This document shows positions 1 to 7,788 of a stretch of 64,000 nucleotides of DNA, in pieces. Each line of letters begins with the position of its first letter. Positions within the stretch are counted from its first letter, which is position 1. Source of the DNA: JAWSUT01 sp033549345 (GTDB lineage Bacteria; Bacillota; Dethiobacteria; Dethiobacterales; Dethiobacteraceae). The position numbers and the translations under genes were made by a program. Location of the stretch: positions 1-64,000 of the forward strand of contig JAWSUT010000008.1 of the NCBI GenBank assembly GCA_033549345.1. Reading direction: 5' to 3'. Below the pieces are notes generated by a model. It saw only the letters and a list, made by a program, of their open reading frames with translations. It was not told where the DNA came from and ran no database searches.

Positions 1-1
1 G

Positions 2-421
2 CTGACCCCGAAGCAGGAAGCAATCGACGCTGCTGAGAAGAATTATGGCTATTTTGCCCTGCTTTCCAACGATATCAAGGATCCCCTGGTCGCCCTTGAG
101 ATTTACCGCGGCAAGGACTTGATCGAAAAGGCTTTCGGCAACCTCAAAGAGCGGCTCAACCTGCGTCGCACCGCCGTTTCTTCAGAGGAGAACTTAGACG
201 GCAAGCTCTTCGTGCAGTTCGTGGCCTTAATTTATTTAGCCTATATCGACATGGCCATGCGCGATAAAGGCCTCTACCGCGACTACACCCTGCAGGAGCT
301 GCTCGACGAGCTCGACATCATCGAGCGTTTCGAGCAGCCCGGCAAGCAGAGCCATCTCGGTGAGATGACGAAAAAGCAGCTCGAGCTCTACCGGCTGCTC
401 GGAGTGGAGCCACCGGCATAG
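2..421 (+). CDS. IS1634-family transposase, C-terminal part (cut by window edge)
   Basis: The frame is open from the left edge to a TAG at 419-421 and encodes about 139 residues. They resemble the C-terminal end of IS1634-type DDE transposases: a run reading FALLSND, then LEIYRGKDLIEKAFGNLKER with the conserved final Glu-containing helix. The DDE fold would catalyse cut-and-paste movement of the element. The gene ends only a few bases before a different transposase, read on the opposite strand, begins to lose homology, so the right end of this insertion sequence probably lies at about 421-450. The rest of the element is off the window. The family call rests on motif recognition only. Confidence 0.75.
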   Translation: MTPKQEAIDAAEKNYGYFALLSNDIKDPLVALEIYRGKDLIEKAFGNLKERLNLRRTAVSSEENLDGKLFVQFVALIYLAYIDMAMRDKGLYRDYTLQELLDELDIIERFEQPGKQSHLGEMTKKQLELYRLLGVEPPA

Positions 422-2267
422 GTATAAAATCGCGGGAATTCAGGTTGTCCCTAACCTCACCTGTGATAACTTCTCTTGATTTCACGCGGCGACCAGAAGA
501 CGAACCAGTCTTATAGCCTTCATTTTTCTCTTTAATACGGTTCATGTAGTAATGCTGTTCTTTTGCATTGTTGGCTATATCTTCTTGGGTAGCCATCGGT
601 GTATACCGCTGAGCTACGCAAACCAACTTGCCTTCATGCTCGACAATGATTTCACCTAGGTTTAGCGGGTCAAAGCGGACTACAACTTTTTCTTCCTGCA
701 ATTCATAGAGGGCACGGTCTTTGTAAAGAGCCTTTTTGAACCTGATACCGTCACGGCCTACTTTGCGTGTTTCCGTGTCATACAGCAATACATTTGCTAC
801 TTCTTTCGATACAGTACCGCCTTCATAGCGAGGGGTATTCTGGTAAACATTTAAAGGAGTATCGCCTAATTCGTCATGCACTGCGTTGTGGTAGTCATTA
901 AAAATCCAATTCTTTATTCGTTCAAACGCTTCAGGAAGTGTAGGGATTTTGCCTTCTTTGTGAAGCTTTTTTAATTCCTTCTCGTGGTTTTCCGGCCTGG
1001 TGTCCGGAGAGCCGCCTGTATAACCGGGCACATGGACAGAGAACTGAATCTTAAAGGTCCTAAAGAAGCTTTCGTTAATTTTGCCCCAGGGACTATACGG
1101 CTTGCAGAAATGAGGATCAACCTTCAACACTGCAAACAGGCCGCGCATTTCAGGTGTCCATTCATGTCTGCCTGTTATCCTTTCAGGCTGACCAAGATAA
1201 TGGGAACGGTAGTCCTTTCCGTTATCCATCAGCGTTTCTTTTGGTATGCCTTTTATCGGCGAGTCCGGCTTGGGAAGTATGCCGTGATAGAATGCGAGTC
1301 CGATTGTTTTCCCATTACCTTGGAAACTAAGAGTTAGGCCGGTAACCACTCTAGCACGGAAATCCTGCCAGATTGTAAGCTGCGGCCTTGCTAAGTAGCC
1401 GTGTTCATCTACACAGTAAAAGTCACAAACATGATGATCTGATACCCAGCGTTCATTGACAAGGTATTTAGTGAAATCAACTCTGCCTTTGGGCATTGCG
1501 TCTTTTCGGCAGGCTTGCAGCCCTTCACGGTAACGCTTCTTCTCACCATATTCCAGGCTGTCTAGAATACGGGCTGCCGTCTCATACGAGCCGATTATCC
1601 AACCACTTTTAACTGGTTCCTCACAATTTTCACCGTAAAAGCACTCGTTGCAGGTATCTTCGTTAGTTTCCCTAACTTCGGCACTGACCTGTTTATAAAC
1701 TTCTCTTATGGTTAGACGGTTTGGTTGCAAATAAACGTATTTTAGGCGGTCAGCGACTGGTTGACAGGTGCTTCTAACATTGCCTTTATCTTGACGTTGC
1801 TTTCTGAATAACCCGACTATTCCTTTTGATTTATATTCCTTTCTCCAGAGCCTGACTACCCTGTCAGTTACACCGAAATGTTGAGCCCACTGTTTTGATT
1901 TCTCACCCAGTTCTTTACGGGTTCGGGTTGATTCAATATCTTTAATAGCCGCTTCAACTTCTAGCACTCTATCCAGTTCTTCGGCACCATATTTTCTTAT
2001 ATACTCATAAAATACTGCATCGTTGTCGGAATCAGAAGACTGATTAGAATCACCCACCAACGAATCTTTATCAGTACATGAATCATTAATAAACTTTTTC
2101 TGTGCTTCTGAAGGAAGAGAAGTAAGGTGGATTAAATATGTTTTCCCGGCGTGAGCTCTTGTGTTTTGCATCTCTTTAATACGAAATTCACCTGAGGCGA
2201 TTTTTTTCCTAACTGCTCTATCAGAGATACGCAAAAGCTCGGCGACCTTTGAAACGCTTAGCCACAT
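318..2267 (-). CDS. Mu-like (MuA/rve-type) transposase, 3' end replaced by IS sequence
   Basis: DDE recombinase of the bacteriophage Mu transposase type. The N-terminus (MWLSVSKVAELL, then a Lys/Leu run ending SLPSEAQKKF) matches the MuA N-terminal DNA-binding domain. Winged-helix/HTH segments follow, with a CX2CX5C cluster near residues 215-225. The integrase-fold core has Asp in WVSDHHVCD, Asp in LMDNGKDYR and Glu in GKINESFF. A Mu-C beta-barrel is near residues 490-570. The ATG at 2267 is preferred over upstream ones because GGGAGGTGG lies 7 nt before it. The last 30-40 residues are arginine-rich and antisense to the IS1634-like transposase, so the natural C-terminus (MuB-contact region) is probably lost and the protein inactive. 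No MuB ATPase gene follows. Confidence 0.8.
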   Translation of the reverse strand: MWLSVSKVAELLRISDRAVRKKIASGEFRIKEMQNTRAHAGKTYLIHLTSLPSEAQKKFINDSCTDKDSLVGDSNQSSDSDNDAVFYEYIRKYGAEELDRVLEVEAAIKDIESTRTRKELGEKSKQWAQHFGVTDRVVRLWRKEYKSKGIVGLFRKQRQDKGNVRSTCQPVADRLKYVYLQPNRLTIREVYKQVSAEVRETNEDTCNECFYGENCEEPVKSGWIIGSYETAARILDSLEYGEKKRYREGLQACRKDAMPKGRVDFTKYLVNERWVSDHHVCDFYCVDEHGYLARPQLTIWQDFRARVVTGLTLSFQGNGKTIGLAFYHGILPKPDSPIKGIPKETLMDNGKDYRSHYLGQPERITGRHEWTPEMRGLFAVLKVDPHFCKPYSPWGKINESFFRTFKIQFSVHVPGYTGGSPDTRPENHEKELKKLHKEGKIPTLPEAFERIKNWIFNDYHNAVHDELGDTPLNVYQNTPRYEGGTVSKEVANVLLYDTETRKVGRDGIRFKKALYKDRALYELQEEKVVVRFDPLNLGEIIVEHEGKLVCVAQRYTPMATQEDIANNAKEQHYYMNRIKEKNEGYKTGSSSGRRVKSREVITGEVRDNLNSRDFIPMPVAPLRAAGRARAAFSSSHRDGSACRAARNAR

Positions 2268-2320
2268 TCTTTCCCCACCTCCCATAAAAAAGAATTTAAA
2301 AGCTTTGTACATTATTAGTC

Positions 2321-2548
2321 CTAGCTGGCATTGCCAGCTTCCTTAAGCAATGTAAATATATCTTCGAAATCACATCCAAGCACATCCAAAATAGCTTTAG
2401 CGGTTTTTGGACTAGGAGAATTAAACCCTTTTTCAATCCGGGTTATTGTGTACTTACTTAAACCGGCTTTACGAGAAAGGGCATACCGTGATAAGCCTTG
2501 TTTGATTCTTAATGACGCCAATTCCTTTGCTTTAACTCTTATGATCAC
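2321..2548 (-). CDS. Small Cro/cI-type HTH regulator of the Mu-like element
   Basis: A 75-residue protein made of one HTH_3 (Cro/C1) domain. The helix-turn-helix runs through LSRYALSRKAGLSKYTITRIE, followed by PSPKTAKAILDVLG. It starts at the GTG at 2548, with GGAGG 8 nt upstream. It lies 53 nt upstream of the transposase on the same strand and diverges from the cI-like repressor, the position held by Ner/Cro-like early regulators in transposable phages. By that analogy it would repress the early or repressor promoters. That role is inferred from position; the HTH fold is seen directly. Confidence 0.72.
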   Translation of the reverse strand: MIIRVKAKELASLRIKQGLSRYALSRKAGLSKYTITRIEKGFNSPSPKTAKAILDVLGCDFEDIFTLLKEAGNAS

Positions 2549-2569
2549 CTCGGACACCTCCAATCAGTT

Positions 2570-2660
2570 ATTCAAATGAGTAACTTACTATTATTATATA
2601 TATTCATTTGTGTAATTTCAAGTATTTTAGAATAAATAAGTTGCTCATATGTGTAATATT
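2570..2660. repeat. Three operator-like direct repeats in the divergent control region
   Basis: Three 18-nt sites share the pattern TCA-n-(A/T)-TG-n-GTAA: ATTCAAATGAGTAACTTA at 2570, ATTCATTTGTGTAATTTC at 2602 and GCTCATATGTGTAATATT at 2643. Site 2 lies in the spacer of the leftward promoter, site 3 in the spacer of the rightward promoter, and site 1 near the leftward start of transcription. This is the layout of a phage immunity switch. The binding protein is presumably the repressor at 2703-3434 and/or the Cro-like protein. Confidence 0.6.
2593..2621 (-). promoter_or_regulatory. Leftward early promoter of the Mu-like element
   Basis: On the minus strand TTGAAA (2621-2616) is separated by 17 bp from a consensus TATAAT (2598-2593). 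It reads into the small HTH gene and the transposase. Operator-like site 2 fills the spacer, so bound repressor would exclude RNA polymerase. Confidence 0.6.
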
Positions 2661-2669
2661 GGATATAAT
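2641..2669 (+). promoter_or_regulatory. Rightward promoter of the repressor gene
   Basis: TTGCTC (2641-2646), a 17-bp spacer and TATAAT (2664-2669) stand ahead of the repressor ATG at 2703. Operator-like site 3 lies inside the spacer, which suggests autoregulation. Confidence 0.6.
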
Positions 2670-2702
2670 TACAGTGTAGCTTAACAAAGCAAGGTGGTTG
2701 CT

Positions 2703-3434
2703 ATGGTTACTTTAGGTGAGAGGTTAAAGCGGTTACGGAAAGAAAAAGGGTTAACCCAAGCGCAGCTGGCCGGCACGCTTGGGTTATCTAAAAGTGCAAT
2801 AATACAATATGAAAATAACAAAAGAGAGCCAAATTTTGATGCATTAATTAAGTTAGAGAAGTTCTTTGATGTTAGTGGTAGTTATTTAAAGGGAAAATCA
2901 AATTTCAAAAAAATGTCTGAAGAGATGTTTATGAATGATGTCCTTAATTTTGATGACAATATTCTTGATATGCCAGATGAGGTTAAAGAAAGAATCGTAC
3001 CCCTAATGAATAATTTTTATGAGATCATTGATTGCATATTAAAATTAGAATCCAATACTCCCAATAGAAACACACTAATTAATGAACAAAAAGAGATGTT
3101 ATCAAATCTATACACGACTATAGATATAATTAAAAGGGTTTACTTTGGTGCTTATTTGCCCTCGAAGGAAGAATGGGAGAGCAATAAACCATTATCTGAG
3201 CTCGACTATTATAAAAATCGTGAAGCAGTTTTCGAAAAATACATAAGGGATTTAACAGAAAAATGGAAAGCTATATTTACTTTACGTTGCAAGAGTCTTT
3301 ATGAAGAGTATGTAAGGGGTTTTAACTGTGTTCGTGACAATAAACCACATTTAGATGTTTTGGAAGAAATTAAAGAACAATTTATTGCGGAGGATGATCC
3401 ATACCCACGATTTAGCGACAAGGAAATGAAATAA
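2703..3434 (+). CDS. cI-like repressor with N-terminal HTH_3 domain
   Basis: A 243-residue protein. Residues 1-65 form a Cro/C1-type HTH (LGERLKRLRKEKGLTQ, then LAGTLGLSKSAIIQYENNKREP). The rest is acidic and helical, with no LexA-type Ser/Lys peptidase motif that I can see. The ATG at 2703 is chosen because AAGGTGG lies 5 nt upstream; the GTG at 2694 would sit inside that ribosome site. It is divergent from the transposase operon and is most likely the element's immunity repressor. The gene is AT-rich compared with the host genes to the right, which fits foreign origin. A strong terminator follows at 3496. Confidence 0.72.
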   Translation: MVTLGERLKRLRKEKGLTQAQLAGTLGLSKSAIIQYENNKREPNFDALIKLEKFFDVSGSYLKGKSNFKKMSEEMFMNDVLNFDDNILDMPDEVKERIVPLMNNFYEIIDCILKLESNTPNRNTLINEQKEMLSNLYTTIDIIKRVYFGAYLPSKEEWESNKPLSELDYYKNREAVFEKYIRDLTEKWKAIFTLRCKSLYEEYVRGFNCVRDNKPHLDVLEEIKEQFIAEDDPYPRFSDKEMK

Positions 3435-3789
3435 GCGCGAACTTACATTTTATTACATTAATGTAAGTTCCGTAGTTCCGCAATCAAAAGTATAGAAAAT
3501 TACCCTTAACCTCAATATGCATCGGGGATTAAGGGTAATTTTTTTGGTAATTTTATAAGTTCCGTAATCGTGTATTCACAAAATTAAAAACCCTTATAAA
3601 ATAAAGGGTTTTGAGATGAGCGGTATGTTCAGATTTTCAAGATAATCAGTTCGCGGAAAAATAATGTGACAATCGTCTTTTTTTGAAACTTTCTCATATA
3701 GTCCCCAAGAATGCCCGTACCGTCTCGTTTTTTCCCGGTCAGTCCCTCTTTGTCCCTCAATTTCCCGGTTCTTTTCACGGAAATATAAT
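3435..3789. other. Gene-free outer end of the Mu-like element
   Basis: This stretch holds no convincing gene. It contains a hairpin GAACTTACAT...ATGTAAGTTC (about 3440-3470), the terminator at 3496, an 11-bp direct repeat TAAGTTCCGTA (3464-3474 and 3556-3566), a second weak hairpin at 3587-3612 and the two 18-bp terminal sites described separately. This is what a transposable-phage or transposon end looks like. Confidence 0.6.
3496..3546 (+). terminator. Rho-independent terminator of the repressor gene
   Basis: A perfect 14-bp inverted repeat, AAAATTACCCTTAA (3496-3509) with TTAAGGGTAATTTT (3529-3542), is followed by more T residues. Confidence 0.85.
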
Positions 3790-3795
3790 GTGACA
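3654..3795. repeat. Two 18-bp terminal (transposase-binding-like) sites at the element end
   Basis: CGGAAAAATAATGTGACA (3654-3671) and CGGAAATATAATGTGACA (3778-3795) differ at one position and lie 124 bp apart in the same orientation. Read inward from the right they begin TGTCACATTAT, the 5'-TG...CA-3' end type of Mu/Tn7/retroviral-class elements, which carry several transposase sites at each end. The outer copy ends exactly where homology to the putP-type gene starts. Confidence 0.65.
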
Positions 3796-4950
3796 AGGAA
3801 CATTTTGCGTGTTGTTTCAGCTCTTTTTATCTTAATTTTCTTTCTGTTTTATACGGCATCGGGTCTGGTAGCCGGCGGAAAACTCTTTGAAGCCACGTTT
3901 GGTGTGGATTATTCCACAGCCTTATTGGTGGGTGCGTTTGTAATTGTTGCTTACACATTTTTGGGGGGATTTTTTGCCGTTAGCTGGAGTGACTTTTTTC
4001 AGGGCGGCCTGATGTTTTTGGCACTAATTATCGCCCCTGTTCTGACCATCAGGTTCTTAGGTGGTTTTGATGCTGTCTTGACTAATATTTTCAATACCAA
4101 CCCTGACTTGTTGGATATTGCCGCCGATGTGGCATATACATATTCGGCAGCTGAGAGAGGGGCTTGGGCATCTACAGGGACGCTAAGCGTAGTGGGGATT
4201 ATCTCTGCCATGGCCTGGGGTCTGGGTTATTTCGGTCAGCCGCATATTCTGGTCCGCTTCATGGCGATTCGCTCTCTGAAAGATATTAAGATGTCAAGGC
4301 TTATTTCGGTAATCTGGGTTGTTTTAACTCTCTACGGCGCTGTTTTGGTCGGGTTTGTCGGTATTGCCATGTTCGGTCCGGAAAATGCACTGCCTGATCC
4401 TGAGTGGGTCTTTATGGAAGTGGTGCAGGTTGTCTTCAATCCTTGGGTTGCCGGTGTGTTACTGGCAGCTGTTTTAGCAGCAATTATGAGTACCATTGAC
4501 TCTCAGCTGCTCGTTTCCTCCAGCGCTCTGACCGAAGATTTCTATCACACATTCTTCAAGCGGGATGCAAGTGAAAAAGAACTGATCTGGGTAGGACGTT
4601 TTGCCGTGCTATTAATTGCCGTAATCGCTCTCTTCCTGGCTTTTGGCGGTGGACAGGTTCTGGAACTGGTGGCCTATGCCTGGGCGGGATTTGGTGCGTC
4701 GTTTGGCCCTGCTGTTTTGTTATCCCTGTTCTGGCGCAGGATGACTAAAAACGGAGCGCTTGTAGGCATGATTGTCGGCGGTGTTACCGTAATTCTGTGG
4801 CCGTACACAGGGTCTGCGCTCTATGAAATTGTACCGGGTTTTGTTCTTTCGGCCATTGCTATTGTGATGGTCAGCCTGCTCGATAAAGAACCTGCAAGAG
4901 AGGTTCTTGAAGAGTTTGACAAAGCACGGGACATTGTTATTACAAATTAA
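3790..4950 (+). pseudogene. putP: Sodium:solute symporter (PutP-type), N-terminus lost
   Basis: Sodium/proline symporter family (SSF, 11-13 transmembrane helices). The remaining 386 residues align with PutP from the motif ILR-(V/I)-SAL into ASG-VAG--LFE-TFG, then GGF-AVSW-D, and on to the C-terminal cytoplasmic tail. Roughly the first 120 residues are missing, including the first helices that contribute sodium- and proline-binding residues. The only upstream in-frame start is a GTG at 3790 inside the Mu-like terminal repeat, so any product would be a non-functional fragment. The gene was probably cut when the Mu-like element inserted. A strong terminator follows at 4992. Confidence 0.82.
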
Positions 4951-4991
4951 AATTTCGGCAGTAAAGGCGCTATACCGTTACAGGAATACGC

Positions 4992-5035
4992 AAAGGACCC
5001 CGCCTTCACGATTAGGCGGGGTCCTTTTATTTTTT
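4992..5035 (+). terminator. Terminator after the symporter fragment
   Basis: AAAGGACCCCGCCT (4992-5005) pairs with AGGCGGGGTCCTTT (5013-5026), followed by TTATTTTTT. The right arm touches the 3' end of the convergent gene at 5027. Confidence 0.88.
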
Positions 5036-5392
5036 ATTTCCCTGGCCATTTTCAGGCTCATCAGATGCGAGACTGTGTTCTTCAAATTGTTTGCGCCAGT
5101 TACGGGTCCATTCAATGAGGGTAACATGCTGGCCTTCTCCGCGGAGTGCTTTTTCTTCCTGTTGACGGTAGGACTGTGCTTCCACAGCCAGGTCCTTGAG
5201 CTTGTCCTGATACGAGTCGTCATCCTCCATGGGGATTGTCTCCTGTGCATACCCTTCAATGGTTAACAGGTGCTTGCGGACACACATCTCCCCGTCCGTT
5301 GTGCAGGGGCAGGTAGGGTCTGTCTGGTGCTCCTGCAGCAGCAAAAGTTCTTTAATAAGCTGGTCATATTGCCATTTTAAAATAGGCTTCAC
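5027..5392 (-). CDS. Hypothetical protein with a CPC cysteine cluster
   Basis: A 121-residue soluble protein that I do not recognise. Seen in the sequence: a helical N-terminus, then a cysteine group (CPC followed by a third Cys within nine residues, near residues 27-37) that could bind a metal, then a charged Glu/Gln-rich helical C-terminal half with one WTRNW motif. The GTG at 5392 is chosen because AAGGAGG lies 7 nt upstream; the longer open frame has no ribosome site. The gene stands alone, convergent with the symporter fragment. No function is claimed. Confidence 0.6.
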   Translation of the reverse strand: MKPILKWQYDQLIKELLLLQEHQTDPTCPCTTDGEMCVRKHLLTIEGYAQETIPMEDDDSYQDKLKDLAVEAQSYRQQEEKALRGEGQHVTLIEWTRNWRKQFEEHSLASDEPENGQGNKK

Positions 5393-5694
5393 GTCCAGGC
5401 CTCCTTTTTCAAAATGCATTGTTTTTAGCATCTCTGAAGTGAAAAGCTTCTATGCCTGTTTGCCGGTTTTCTTTTTAGCGGGGTCAACCGGTAAACAACG
5501 CGGGACGTACTGCCCTTGCCTGGGGTTCTCTCCACAAAAACATCACGGTTGTGAAGATGAACAAGCTCAGATACTTTGTCTGCTTTAATTTGCGAATGAA
5601 ATCATTACCAAAGAACAGATTGTAAAAATAAGTAACTTAACTACTGCTTGAACCGTACAATAATAGGGAGAAAAGAGATAAAGGTGGTTTGCGC
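5393..5694. other. Intergenic stretch without recognised features
   Basis: About 300 bp between two small hypothetical genes. I see no RNA gene, repeat or convincing promoter. Open frames here lack ribosome sites. Confidence 0.5.
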
Positions 5695-5877
5695 ATGGGG
5701 GATACCGTCAAATGGCAGTTGGTGGAGACAGCGGACGGTGAATTCACATCTTCGGATATTCTCTTTTTATGGGGAATGCTTCATGTCTTTGTTGCAAGCA
5801 ACAGTGGTTTCCCCGCATGTAATGAATTAATTATGAAACTCCAACCACTCATGGAGAGAGTTTACTCTGGCCTGTAG
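5695..5877 (+). CDS. Small hypothetical protein
   Basis: A 60-residue open frame (MGDTVKWQLVETADGEF...). It has AAAGGTGG 7 nt before the ATG at 5695, which is the main reason to list it. The sequence is amphipathic with a moderately hydrophobic centre (ILFLWGMLHVFVA) and matches no family I know. It lies alone between two terminators, so it would be its own transcription unit. It could also be a chance frame. Confidence 0.4.
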   Translation: MGDTVKWQLVETADGEFTSSDILFLWGMLHVFVASNSGFPACNELIMKLQPLMERVYSGL

Positions 5878-5920
5878 ATGCATCACTCCATATTTGCCAA
5901 AAGGATAGTCAGGTAACAAT

Positions 5921-5953
5921 AAAAAAACCGGAGAGCGGCCTGCTCTCCGGTTT
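5921..5953 (-). terminator. Terminator of hcp
   Basis: AAACCGGAGAGC (5925-5936) pairs with GCTCTCCGGTTT (5942-5953). On the minus strand the hairpin is followed by seven T residues, directly after the hcp stop codon. Confidence 0.88.
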
Positions 5954-5958
5954 CTGTA

Positions 5959-7593
5959 TTAACCGAGAATCATCTCCAGGTCTTTTTCCGGAGTGGAAAT
6001 GGGACGGATGTTGAAGTTTTCTACCAGGATATTCAGTACATTGGGTGTGATAAATGCCGGCAGACTCGGTCCAAGGTAGATACCCTTGATTCCCAGATGA
6101 AGCAGAGTCAACAGGATTGCCACCGCTTTTTGCTCATACCAGGAGAGAATCAGTGTAAGCGGCAGGTCATTCACTCCGCAGTCGAACGCTTCAGCCAGGG
6201 CCAAAGCGATTTTAATCGCTGAATAGGCGTCGTTGCACTGGCCTACATCGAGCAGTCGGGGAATTCCACCGATATCGCCGAGCTGCTTGTCAAAGAAGCG
6301 GAACTTGCCACAGGCCAAAGTAAGAATTACAGTATCTTTAGGGGCTTTTTCCACAAACTCCGCGTAGTAATTGCGACCCGGTTTGGCACCGTCACAGCCA
6401 CCGACTAAGAAGAAGTGTTTAATGGCGCCGCCTTTAACAGCTTCAATTACTTTGGGAGCCACACCGATGACGGCATTGCGGGCAAAACCGACCATTACGG
6501 TACCCTGTTCTTCATCGGAGGGAAAGCCCGGGAGTTCCAGTGCTTTCTCAATGACCGGGCCATATTCATGGCCTTCCACGTGGTGGACGCCGGGCCAGCC
6601 AACAAGACCGGTGGTGAAAATGTTTTCAGCATAACTTCCCTGCGGCTTCTGAATGCAGTTGGTTGTCATTAAGATAGCGCCGGGGAAGTTGGCGAACTCT
6701 TTCTGCTGGTTCTGCCAGGCAGTGCCATAGTGTCCGTAAAAATGGCTGTACTTTTTCAGTTCCGGATATCCGTGTGTGGGAAGCATTTCACCGTGCGTGT
6801 AGACATAGATACCTTTGCCTTCGGTCTGCTTAAGCAGTTCTTCCAGGTCTTTTAGGTCATGGCCGGAAACCACAATCGCTTTACCTTTTTTATGACCGAG
6901 AGGGACTTCTGTCGGTACGGGGTGGCCATACGTACCTGTGTTGGCTGCATCAAGAAGTTCCATGGCACGGAAGTTTACTTCACCGCATTTGAGAATCAGG
7001 CCGAGCCATTCATTTGCTTCCAGGTTATTTTTGGTCAGAGCAGCCATCGCTTCTTCAATGAAAGTGTAGACATTTTCATCTTCCTGCCCCAGTATTGCCG
7101 CATGATCAGCATAAGCAGCCACACCTTTTACACCGTAGAGCAGGATTTGCTGCATAGACTGGATATCGGGATCTGTATGCATATCCGAAACAAGACTGAC
7201 TTTTTTGCCCTGCTCAGAAAGAGCATTAACATCTCCGGCTGGTTGGAAGGTGGCGGCAGGATCTGTAAAGTCTACAACTCCACCTGCCTGAGCAACTTTT
7301 TCTTTGAGTTGTTCTCTTAAGGTAACAGCTTCATCAATATAATTTTTGAAACGGTTAGGGTCAAAGTCCACGTTTGTCAGCGTTGTGAATATGGCTTTTG
7401 CAATAAACCGGTCAACTGCATGGTCTTTTACACCCACTTTGCGCCCTTCTGTTGCAAAAAGAGACAGGCCCATGACTGCGTGGGTCAGCAGGTCTTGCAA
7501 GGCTGCCACATCAGGGTCTTTGCCGCAAACACCATGCGTAGTGCAGGCAATTCCTTTGGCAGTTTGTTCACACTGGTTACAGTACATACTCAT
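5959..7593 (-). CDS. hcp: Hybrid-cluster protein / hydroxylamine reductase
   Basis: A 544-residue cytoplasmic iron-sulfur protein. Known members reduce hydroxylamine to ammonia in vitro and act in nitric-oxide and nitrosative-stress defence. The N-terminal cluster ligands are Cys5, Cys8, Cys17 and Cys23 (CX2CX8CX5C), as in the anaerobe class of the family. Downstream motifs supply hybrid-cluster ligands: VSGHDLKDLEELL, THGEMLP, TTNCIQKP, VGGCDGAKPGR, LACGKFRF and GQCNDAY. Start ATG 7593 has GGAGG 8 nt upstream. It is a single-gene unit with its own terminator and a CRP/FNR-type palindrome upstream. No hcr reductase gene is adjacent. Confidence 0.96.
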   Translation of the reverse strand: MSMYCNQCEQTAKGIACTTHGVCGKDPDVAALQDLLTHAVMGLSLFATEGRKVGVKDHAVDRFIAKAIFTTLTNVDFDPNRFKNYIDEAVTLREQLKEKVAQAGGVVDFTDPAATFQPAGDVNALSEQGKKVSLVSDMHTDPDIQSMQQILLYGVKGVAAYADHAAILGQEDENVYTFIEEAMAALTKNNLEANEWLGLILKCGEVNFRAMELLDAANTGTYGHPVPTEVPLGHKKGKAIVVSGHDLKDLEELLKQTEGKGIYVYTHGEMLPTHGYPELKKYSHFYGHYGTAWQNQQKEFANFPGAILMTTNCIQKPQGSYAENIFTTGLVGWPGVHHVEGHEYGPVIEKALELPGFPSDEEQGTVMVGFARNAVIGVAPKVIEAVKGGAIKHFFLVGGCDGAKPGRNYYAEFVEKAPKDTVILTLACGKFRFFDKQLGDIGGIPRLLDVGQCNDAYSAIKIALALAEAFDCGVNDLPLTLILSWYEQKAVAILLTLLHLGIKGIYLGPSLPAFITPNVLNILVENFNIRPISTPEKDLEMILG

Positions 7594-7657
7594 TAAATCG
7601 ACCTCCTAAATTTTTTCCTGACTTGATTTTATTTTATCCTCTATGTAGCCTCTCTGC

Positions 7658-7673
7658 TGTGATGCATATCACC
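7658..7673 (-). promoter_or_regulatory. CRP/FNR-family operator upstream of hcp
   Basis: The inverted repeat GTGAT-GCAT-ATCAC (7659-7672) lies about 65 bp before the hcp start codon, just upstream of a TA-rich -10-like region on the minus strand. CRP/FNR-superfamily regulators such as HcpR are known to control hcp in anaerobes, so this is a plausible activator site. The regulator gene is not in the window. Confidence 0.55.
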
Positions 7674-7749
7674 CTTTTGAATATTTTTCCCCGTTCATCT
7701 ATAATTCTACTACATGAAAAATTGCAAAGAATTAATGAAACGTTGCAAT

Positions 7750-7784
7750 TCAAAATAAAAACAGAGCCAGTCAATCTGGCTCTG
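7750..7784 (-). terminator. Terminator of the cytochrome c gene
   Basis: ACAGAGCCAG (7761-7770) pairs with CTGGCTCTGT (7775-7784). On the minus strand it is followed by TTTTTATTTTG, just after the stop at 7789. Confidence 0.82.
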
Positions 7785-7788
7785 TGCA

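Noticed and set aside
984..1337. 117-residue plus-strand frame inside the transposase
   Set aside because: Antisense shadow of the Mu-like transposase catalytic domain; no ribosome site.
3594..3803. 69-residue minus-strand open frame across the Mu-like element end
   Set aside because: It covers the two terminal sites and both weak hairpins, has no ribosome site and no domain. It is better explained as transposon-end DNA.
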